Assembly (NCBI GenBank): GCA_036263035.1 | Contig: DATAHR010000102.1 | Span: 1-8,194, forward strand | Direction: 5' to 3' | DNA: 8,194 bases | Origin: JAICYJ01 sp036263035 | GTDB taxonomy: Bacteria > Actinomycetota > Thermoleophilia > Gaiellales > JAICJC01 | In this document: in pieces, positions 1 through 4,573 of the stretch | Layout: the number at the start of each line of letters is the position of its first letter | Numbering within the stretch: position 1 is the first letter of the stretch | The notes under the pieces: model-generated | Seen by the model: only the letters and a program-made list of their open reading frames with translations | What the model was told of the DNA's origin: nothing | Database searches by the model: none | Program-made: the position numbers and the translations under genes

Positions 1-2
1 CC

Positions 3-854
3 TGGGTCGAGCTCCGGCGCTCGGCCGCTGCCATGGCGATTGCGCTTGGCATCATCCTCGGGCTTGTCGCCATCCACGAGCCGGGGCTGGACAACTTCGT
101 GTTCATCACGATGTTCTACGGCGGAGCGTGGCTCATCGGCACCCTCGTCAGGCGTCCGCGCTTGCGCGCGCATCAGCTCGAGGCGGAGGCGGCTGACCTG
201 GAAGCGGCCCACCGCGAGGCTGCGCGTCGTGCGATCGAGGAGGAGCGCGCCCGGATCGCGCGCGAGCTGCACGACGTGGTCGCGCACAGTGTCAGCGTAA
301 TGGTGATCCAGAGCGGCGCGGTTCGGCATCGGCTGGACAGCGCCCACGCGCGGGAGCGCGAGGCGCTCGAGCGTGTGGAGCAGGCCGGCCGCGAGGCGCT
401 GGAGGAGATGCGGCGCATGCTGGGCATCCTCCGCAGCTCCGGCGAGCATGCGTCGCTTACGCCGCAGCCCGGACTGGGCGACATCGAGGACCTCGTCGAC
501 CAGATGCGCACAGCCGGACTGCCCGTTGAGCTGGAGATGATCGGAGCGGACGCTCTTTCGGCCGGCCTGGGGCTGACGGTGTACCGCATCGTCCAGGAGG
601 CCCTCACCAACGTGCTGAAGCACGCCGGGCCGGCGACGGCAGCCGTGACCGTTTCCGTCGGCGAGCGTGCGGTCGTGGTGGAGGTGACCGACGACGGGTG
701 CGGCTCGCAGGGACCCGGGTCGGGCCACGGCCTAGTCGGCATGCGCGAGCGGGTCGGCATCTATGGCGGCACGCTGACGGCCAGCAGGCGCGAGCAGGGT
801 GGGTTCGCTGTTCGGGCCGAGCTGCCGGTGTCGCCGGCGGCGGTGTTGACGTGA
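3..854 (+). CDS. Sensor histidine kinase, NarL/DesK type (5' end outside window)
   Basis: Membrane sensor kinase that should autophosphorylate and pass phosphate to the response regulator encoded next. The frame is open to the left edge, so the ATG at 33 is probably internal and further membrane helices likely lie upstream. Visible in order: hydrophobic segments (AIALGIILGLVAI and FVFITMFYGGAWLIG), a charged Ala/Glu/Arg-rich coiled-coil linker, the HisKA_3 box ERARIARELHDVVAH with phospho-acceptor His at codon 270-272, and a GHKL ATPase domain with EALTNVLKHAG (Asn codon at 609-611), VTDDGCG and GHGLVGMRERV. These features define the HisKA_3/HATPase_c family paired with LuxR-type regulators. 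The stop TGA overlaps the next start as GTGA, which implies translational coupling. The stimulus cannot be read because the sensor end is missing. Confidence 0.93.
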   Translation, partial: WVELRRSAAAMAIALGIILGLVAIHEPGLDNFVFITMFYGGAWLIGTLVRRPRLRAHQLEAEAADLEAAHREAARRAIEEERARIARELHDVVAHSVSVMVIQSGAVRHRLDSAHAREREALERVEQAGREALEEMRRMLGILRSSGEHASLTPQPGLGDIEDLVDQMRTAGLPVELEMIGADALSAGLGLTVYRIVQEALTNVLKHAGPATAAVTVSVGERAVVVEVTDDGCGSQGPGSGHGLVGMRERVGIYGGTLTASRREQGGFAVRAELPVSPAAVLT

Positions 855-1522
855 GCGCCGCGCGGGTGCTGATAGCCGACGACCAGGAGATGGTCCGCGC
901 CGGGTTTCGCATGCTGCTCGAGTCGCAGCCCGGGATCGATGTGGTGGGCGAGGCGGGCGACGGGGAGGAGGCCGTGGCGCTCACCAGGCGGCTGCGCCCG
1001 GACGTCGTGCTGATGGACGTTCGCATGCCGGTGCTGGACGGCATCGCCGCAACGGAGCGCCTGGGCGCGGACCTCTCGGTGCACGCCCGTGTGCTGGTGC
1101 TGACGACGTTCGACCTCGACGAGTACGTGTACGGCGCGCTCCGCGCCGGAGCCAGTGGATTCCTGCTCAAGGACGCACCGCCCGAGCAGCTGATCGCCGG
1201 CATCCACACGGTGGCGGCGGGCGAGGCGCTGCTGGCACCGTCGATCACCCAGCGCGTGATACAGGCCTTCGTCTCCATGCCCTCCCGCCCAGAGCCGAGT
1301 GCCGACCTGGCTGGCCTGACCGCGCGCGAGCGGGAGGTGCTGGGCCTGCTGGCCCGCGGCCTCAGCAATGCCGAGATCGCCTCGCGGCTGGTGATCACCG
1401 AGACGACGACGAAGACGCATGTCGCCCGGGTGCTCGCCAAGCTCGGATTGCGTGACCGAGTGCACGCCGTCATCTACGCGTACGAGGCCGGACTGGTTGT
1501 GCCGGGCGACGTGCGCGCCTGA
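851..1522 (+). CDS. Response regulator, NarL/FixJ family (REC + LuxR HTH)
   Basis: DNA-binding response regulator of 223 residues, partner of the upstream kinase. I chose the GTG at 851 because the receiver domain begins right there and it overlaps the kinase stop (GTGA). An in-frame start much further upstream would add a kinase-overlapping tail with no domain. The receiver has acidic pair D10/D11, phospho-acceptor D56 in LMDVRMP, T85/T86 and K107, so all active-site residues are present. The C-terminal LuxR helix-turn-helix runs from about 156 to 216, beginning LTAREREVL, with GLSNAEIASRL and TTTKTHVARVLAKL as recognition region. Full length for the family. Target genes are unknown; the Rieske gene 70 bases downstream is a possible but unproven target. 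Confidence 0.95.
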   Translation: MSAARVLIADDQEMVRAGFRMLLESQPGIDVVGEAGDGEEAVALTRRLRPDVVLMDVRMPVLDGIAATERLGADLSVHARVLVLTTFDLDEYVYGALRAGASGFLLKDAPPEQLIAGIHTVAAGEALLAPSITQRVIQAFVSMPSRPEPSADLAGLTAREREVLGLLARGLSNAEIASRLVITETTTKTHVARVLAKLGLRDRVHAVIYAYEAGLVVPGDVRA

Positions 1523-1538
1523 CGGTTCCCGGAAACCG
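1523..1538 (+). terminator. Short palindrome after the response regulator
   Basis: CGGTT(CCCGGA)AACCG begins on the base after the regulator's stop codon and can form a 5-bp stem with a 6-base loop. There is no following T-run, so it is at best a weak terminator, or simply a chance palindrome in GC-rich DNA. The remainder of the gap to 1580 shows no convincing promoter. Confidence 0.25.
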
Positions 1539-1580
1539 ACTCGCCTCGCCGTCGGTACCTCTCAAACGACAAGCGAGTTC

Positions 1581-1588
1581 GGAGGAGG
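1581..1588 (+). promoter_or_regulatory. Strong Shine-Dalgarno that sets the Rieske start
   Basis: GGAGGAGG lies 4 bases before the GTG at 1593. It decides the start: the frame is open well upstream into the response regulator gene, but this is the only candidate preceded by a strong ribosome binding site, and the protein then begins just ahead of the twin-arginine anchor. Confidence 0.75.
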
Positions 1589-1592
1589 CGAC

Positions 1593-2225
1593 GTGGGCGA
1601 TCATGATCACGGGCGGGGCGTCACCCGCCGCGGAGCACTTGCGACGATCACCGTCGGGATCGGTGCGGCAATCGGCGGGGTGATCGCCGTTCCGGTGGCG
1701 GGCTACGTGGCGGCACCGGCCGTCGACGAGGAGACGTTTCACCCCGCGGCGCTGGGCACCGTGGACGAGTTCGCGGCGGAGCGCGGGTTCAGGCCGACCG
1801 CTGCGCCGTTCGTCGAGGATCCGGCGCAGCCGCTCACCTCGCGGCAGCTGGCCTACGTCCATCACACCGGCGGCCGCTCGACCGACTGGCTCGCCGCCGA
1901 CGCGATGTTCGTGGTCTTCTCGAACCGCTGCACGCACGTCGGCTGCCCGGCCCAGGCGACCGGCGTCGGGTTCTCGTGCCCGTGCCATGGCAGCCAGTTC
2001 GACGAGCGGGGCGCTCGCATCGCGGGGCCGGCCGTGCGACCGCTCGACCGGTTTCAGTGGGAGATCCGCGGCGACGAGCTGTGGATCACCGAGCGCTGGA
2101 GCGTGCTGATCGACGGCGCGCGGGTCGCCTACTACCCGGTGAAGGCGCCGGGGCAGCCGCTGTCGGGCCAGATCCCGGCCGCCGACGTCCTGTACCCGGC
2201 GGTCACGTACCACCAGGGCGGCTAA
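1593..2225 (+). CDS. Rieske 2Fe-2S protein with Tat membrane anchor (QcrA-like)
   Basis: Rieske iron-sulfur protein of 210 residues, of the kind that serves as the electron-transfer subunit of quinol:cytochrome c/b6f-type oxidoreductases outside the membrane. A twin-arginine motif TRRGAL (11-16) precedes a Gly/Ala/Val-rich helix (about 17-41), which fits Tat export with an uncleaved anchor. The cluster motifs are CTHVGC (113-118) and CPCHGSQF (129-136). By family rule C113, H115, C129 and H132 bind the cluster and C118-C131 form the disulfide. A C-terminal tail of roughly 50 residues follows the fold and ends in HQGG. No cytochrome b or c gene is adjacent: a two-component pair lies upstream and a hairpin plus a different operon downstream. 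It could therefore be an orphan copy, or serve another exported redox enzyme. Family is certain; the partner complex is inferred. Confidence 0.93.
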   Translation: MGDHDHGRGVTRRGALATITVGIGAAIGGVIAVPVAGYVAAPAVDEETFHPAALGTVDEFAAERGFRPTAAPFVEDPAQPLTSRQLAYVHHTGGRSTDWLAADAMFVVFSNRCTHVGCPAQATGVGFSCPCHGSQFDERGARIAGPAVRPLDRFQWEIRGDELWITERWSVLIDGARVAYYPVKAPGQPLSGQIPAADVLYPAVTYHQGG

Positions 2226-2293
2226 GGGCCTCCCGGCGGTGCGGACGCCGGACGACGGGCGGCATCTCGTGGGGAACTCCGGCCGGGAGGCCC
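2226..2293 (+). terminator. 12-bp perfect inverted repeat just after the Rieske gene
   Basis: GGGCCTCCCGGC (2226-2237) and GCCGGGAGGCCC (2282-2293) are exact reverse complements separated by 44 bases. The left arm begins on the base after the TAA stop. The stem would be very stable, and the position suggests transcript termination or 3'-end protection. The 44-base loop is long and no T-run follows, so a classical intrinsic terminator is not shown. From 2294 to 2357 I see no further structure. Confidence 0.5.
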
Positions 2294-2359
2294 GGTTCAT
2301 GCTCCTCCTCAGTCGTCCGCGGCGCATACGGGTTTGCACGGATCTGACCCACGGCCGAA

Positions 2360-2392
2360 CCGTCACAATTCCGTCACGGAAGCGTCAAACCC
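2360..2392 (+). promoter_or_regulatory. Three 11-bp direct repeats, PHO-box-like
   Basis: Three consecutive 11-base units CCGTCACAATT, CCGTCACGGAA and GCGTCAAACCC start at 2360, 2371 and 2382. CGTCA recurs once per helical turn on the same face. Direct repeats with an 11-bp period are the known binding mode of OmpR/PhoB-family regulators (PhoB, Streptomyces and mycobacterial PhoP). The regulator would be encoded elsewhere: the receiver protein in this operon has no DNA-binding domain, and the NarL-type regulator nearby normally uses inverted sites. Confidence 0.55.
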
Positions 2393-2411
2393 ACCCCGTC
2401 GGTCTTTGACT

Positions 2412-2422
2412 CCAATAATTGG
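2412..2422 (+). promoter_or_regulatory. CCAATAATTGG palindrome with -10-like core (copy 1)
   Basis: CCAAT-A-ATTGG is symmetric around the A at 2417 and contains AATAAT (2414-2419), five of six matches to the TATAAT -10 consensus. It sits about 20 bases after the 11-bp array, roughly the layout of an activator-dependent promoter without a good -35. It may instead be an operator for a dimeric repressor. Confidence 0.35.
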
Positions 2423-2457
2423 TCGGCGAGCCGGTGTCGCCCAACCATCCCGGCAAA

Positions 2458-2490
2458 CCGTCACAGTTCAGTGCCAGATCCGTCACGCCG
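2458..2490 (+). promoter_or_regulatory. Second 11-bp-phased array, middle unit degenerate
   Basis: Units CCGTCACAGTT (2458), CAGTGCCAGAT (2469) and CCGTCACGCCG (2480) keep the 11-bp phase of the upstream array, but the middle one has lost the CGTCA core. The outer two retain CCGTCAC exactly, 22 bp apart. It is probably a weaker site for the same regulator. Confidence 0.5.
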
Positions 2491-2509
2491 GTCCGGTGGG
2501 GCTTTGACT

Positions 2510-2520
2510 CCAATAATTGG
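2510..2520 (+). promoter_or_regulatory. CCAATAATTGG palindrome with -10-like core (copy 2)
   Basis: Identical to the element at 2412-2422, with AATAAT at 2512-2517. It is an AT-rich island in GC-rich DNA, flanked by GGGG (2498-2501) and CCCC (2523-2526), which are absent around copy 1. If it is a -10, the leader to the zinc finger gene would be about 95 bases. Confidence 0.35.
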
Positions 2521-2605
2521 GTCCCCGCTTTGCGGTATTGACGGCGGCCCGGGCCCGGCTTGACCGCTGGTCTACGCTGCGGGCCTACCGGTATAGACCT
2601 CACTC

Positions 2606-2610
2606 GGAGG
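2606..2610 (+). promoter_or_regulatory. Shine-Dalgarno of the zinc finger gene
   Basis: GGAGG lies 5 bases ahead of the ATG at 2616 and fixes that start. The frame is open a further 99 bases upstream, but that stretch runs through the repeat region and encodes no recognisable domain. A TATAGA at 2592-2597 could be a -10 giving a very short leader, but no -35 sits at the proper distance from it. Confidence 0.7.
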
Positions 2611-2615
2611 CCCGC

Positions 2616-2897
2616 ATGGCCGACGCCTGCACCCACCTGGAACAGATCGAATTCACGCAGCTGCCGGACTCGATCCCCGGCTGCGAGGACTGTCTGAAGA
2701 TCGGCGACCGCTGGCTGCACCTGCGCATGTGCACCACCTGTGGCCATATCGCCTGCTGCGACTCGTCGCCCAACCGCCACGCCACCGCCCACGCCCGCGC
2801 CGAATCGCATCCCGTGATCCGCTCGGCCGAGCCGGGCGAGGACTGGTTCTGGTGCTACGAGGACGAGGTGGCCTTCACCGTGGGCGCCGGCGCGTGA
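2616..2897 (+). CDS. Small UBP-type zinc finger protein
   Basis: A 93-residue protein that is essentially one ZnF-UBP domain (Pfam zf-UBP). Candidate zinc ligands are C5, H7, C23, C26, C39, C42, C47, H55, H59 and H65, enough for the multi-zinc cross-brace of this family. The segment CCDSSPNRHATAH (47-59) and WFWCYEDE (77-84) are, from memory, typical of the stand-alone bacterial version. In eukaryotes this fold binds the free C-terminal Gly-Gly of ubiquitin. Here the pocket Arg that follows the CG pair (as in HDAC6) is replaced, although the WCY motif is kept, so a different ligand is likely. Its stop overlaps the next start as GTGA, making it first gene of a coupled three-gene operon. It probably acts with the flavoprotein as an adaptor or redox/zinc-dependent partner; this is inference. 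Confidence 0.9.
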   Translation: MADACTHLEQIEFTQLPDSIPGCEDCLKIGDRWLHLRMCTTCGHIACCDSSPNRHATAHARAESHPVIRSAEPGEDWFWCYEDEVAFTVGAGA

Positions 2898-4573
2898 GCG
2901 ATCAGCCCGCTGCCGAGCCGGCCCGGCCGGTGCTGCTGGCGGTCGACGACGAGCCCTCGGTCGCCCGCGCCGTGGAGCGTGACCTGCGCCGCCGCTACGG
3001 CCAGGAGTTCCGCGTGCTTCGTGCAGAGAGCGGGGAGGAGGCGCTCGAGCTGCTGCGCGACGTGACGCTGCGCGGCGCGCCGGTCGCGCTGCTGGTGGTC
3101 GATCAGCGCATGCCTCGGATGTCCGGCGTCGAGCTGCTCGAGGAGACGCTCGAGCTCGCCCCGCAGGCGCGCCGCGTGCTGCTGACCGCCTACGCTGACA
3201 CCCAGGCCGCCATCGACGCGATCAACAAGGTCTCGCTCGACCACTACCTGCTGAAGCCCTGGGATCCGCCAGAGGAGCAGCTGTATCCGGTGGTCGACGA
3301 CCTGCTCGACGCCTGGCGGGCCGACGCCCCCTCGCCCGCCGACCGGATCGAGATCGTCGGCCACCGCTGGTCGCGCGAGTCCCCCGAGGCGCGCGACTTC
3401 CGGGCGAGGAACCAGGTGCCCTACCGCGGGCTCGACGGCGACCGCGACTCCGACGCCCGGCGGCTGCTGGCGGCCGCGAACGGCCAGGCCGAGCTGCCGC
3501 TCGTGCTGTTCCCCGACGGCAGCTCGATCAGCCGACCGGACATCTCCGAGCTGGCCGAGCGCGCCGGCGTGCTCCGCCGCGCGCAGCTGCCGTTCTACGA
3601 CCTGCTGATCGTCGGCGGTGGCCCGGCCGGGCTGGCGGCCGCCGTCTACGGCGCATCCGAGGGCCTGCAGACGGCGCTCGTGGAGCGGGAGGCGTTCGGC
3701 GGGCAGGCCGGCCAGAGCTCGCGCATCGAGAACTACCTCGGCTTTCCGGCCGGCCTCAGCGGCGGCGACCTGGCGCGCCGCGCCACCACCCAGGCGCAGC
3801 GCTTCGGCGCGGAGCTGCTGACGGTGCAGGAGGTGACGGGAATCGAGGAGCGCGGCTCGGCCAAGGTCGTGCACATGGCGGGCGGCGAGGAGCTCGGCGC
3901 CTCGGCCGTGATCGTGGCGACCGGCGTGGACTACCGGCGGCTCGATGCGCCCGGCGTCGAGCAGCTGACCGGCCGTGGCGTCTACTACGGCGGGTCGCGA
4001 AGCGAGGGGGTGTCCTGCCGGGACGAGAACGTGGTCGTCGTCGGCGGCGCGAACTCCGCGGGCCAGGCCGCCATCTTCTTCGCCGCCTACGCCCAGCACG
4101 TGACCATCCTCTACCGCGGCGAGACGCTCGCCAAGAGCATGTCGCGCTACCTGATCGACCACATCGAGGCGACGCCGAACATCGACGTACGGACGTTCGC
4201 GGAGGTGGCCGAGGCGCACGGCGAGGAGTCGCTCGACCGGCTGACCGTGCGAGACACGCGAACGGGCGACCTCGAGCCCATGGATGCGGCCGCGATGTTC
4301 GTGTTCATCGGCGCGCGCCCGCAGACCGGCTGGCTGCCGCCGGCCGTCGCCCGCGACGACCGCGGCTTCGTGCTGGCCGGGCCCGAGGTGCTGCAGGAGG
4401 ACGTGCGGCCGCGGTGGGCGCTGCCGCGGCCGCCGCATCTGCTCGAGACGAGCCTGCCCGGCGTCTTCGTGGCGGGCGACGTGCGCAGCGAGTCGATGAA
4501 GCGTGTTGCCTCGGCGGTGGGCGAGGGCTCGATGGCCGTGCACTTCGTGCACGAGTACCTGGCCGGCGGATGA
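2894..4573 (+). CDS. Receiver domain fused to thioredoxin-reductase-like flavoprotein
   Basis: Fusion protein of 559 residues from a GTG that overlaps the zinc finger stop. Residues about 12-130 form a complete receiver: D18/D19, phospho-acceptor D70 in VVDQRMP, T98 and K121. Residues about 150-225 resemble a glutaredoxin/thioredoxin-like fold (VGHRWSRES, NQVPYRGLD, LPLVLFPDGS), with S160 and S163 where a CxxC would stand. Residues 235-559 are a class II pyridine nucleotide-disulfide reductase module: FAD motif GGGPAG (241-246), GGQAGQSSRIENYLGFP, NAD(P)H motif GGANSAG (384-390) and C-terminal FAD motif GD (528-529). The usual CxxC is absent: residues 364-375 read YYGGSRSEGVSC, and C375 is the only cysteine in the protein. 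I infer a phosphorylation-controlled NAD(P)H oxidoreductase with an unknown acceptor. Similar fusions are annotated in databases as fused response regulator/thioredoxin-disulfide reductase. Confidence 0.93.
   Translation: MSDQPAAEPARPVLLAVDDEPSVARAVERDLRRRYGQEFRVLRAESGEEALELLRDVTLRGAPVALLVVDQRMPRMSGVELLEETLELAPQARRVLLTAYADTQAAIDAINKVSLDHYLLKPWDPPEEQLYPVVDDLLDAWRADAPSPADRIEIVGHRWSRESPEARDFRARNQVPYRGLDGDRDSDARRLLAAANGQAELPLVLFPDGSSISRPDISELAERAGVLRRAQLPFYDLLIVGGGPAGLAAAVYGASEGLQTALVEREAFGGQAGQSSRIENYLGFPAGLSGGDLARRATTQAQRFGAELLTVQEVTGIEERGSAKVVHMAGGEELGASAVIVATGVDYRRLDAPGVEQLTGRGVYYGGSRSEGVSCRDENVVVVGGANSAGQAAIFFAAYAQHVTILYRGETLAKSMSRYLIDHIEATPNIDVRTFAEVAEAHGEESLDRLTVRDTRTGDLEPMDAAAMFVFIGARPQTGWLPPAVARDDRGFVLAGPEVLQEDVRPRWALPRPPHLLETSLPGVFVAGDVRSESMKRVASAVGEGSMAVHFVHEYLAGG

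Larger units (their letters stand above)
2358..2422 (+). repeat. Upstream copy of a 65-bp regulatory module
   Basis: First of two copies exactly 98 bp apart (second at 2456-2520). Over 65 bases I count 15 mismatches, about 77% identity, with no gaps. Conservation is in blocks: AACCGTCACA plus TTC at the left, CGTCA in the centre, and an identical 19-base block CTTTGACTCCAATAATTGG (2404-2422) at the right. The block pattern suggests two repeated sets of protein-binding sites, or duplicated promoters, rather than simple sequence drift. It lies in the non-coding region ahead of the zinc finger/flavoprotein/kinase operon. Confidence 0.85.
2456..2520 (+). repeat. Downstream copy of the 65-bp regulatory module
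   Basis: Second copy of the module at 2358-2422, with the same internal spacing: CCGTCACA at 2458 and the 19-base block at 2502-2520, 44 bases apart in both copies. The 33 bases between the copies (2423-2455) do not match either module. This copy ends 95 bases before the zinc finger start codon, so it is the better placed of the two to control the operon. Confidence 0.85.

Noticed and set aside
604..1473. Antisense frames opposite the kinase and response regulator
   Set aside because: Ser/Arg/Ala-rich translations with no domain, opposite a well-supported two-component pair.
2406..2434. TTGACT (2406 and 2504) as ordinary -35 elements
   Set aside because: No -10-like hexamer lies 16-19 bases downstream in either copy; the bases there are GC-rich.
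2358..2520. CRISPR array
   Set aside because: Only two copies, with 77% identity limited to blocks and a 33-base gap; no cas gene or further repeats are present.
2560..2597. TTGACC with TATAGA as a sigma70-type promoter of the zinc finger gene
   Set aside because: The hexamers are 26 bases apart, too far for a normal spacer. TATAGA alone remains possible.
2385..2810. Minus-strand small gene opposite the zinc finger
   Set aside because: It overlaps the repeat module and the well-supported zinc finger gene, has no ribosome site of note and no recognisable domain.
2855..4552. Antisense open frame of 565 codons opposite the flavoprotein gene
   Set aside because: Long stop-free antisense frames are expected in DNA this GC-rich. 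The translation is low-complexity Arg/His/Ala/Gly with no domain, and the + strand protein has clear conserved motifs throughout.
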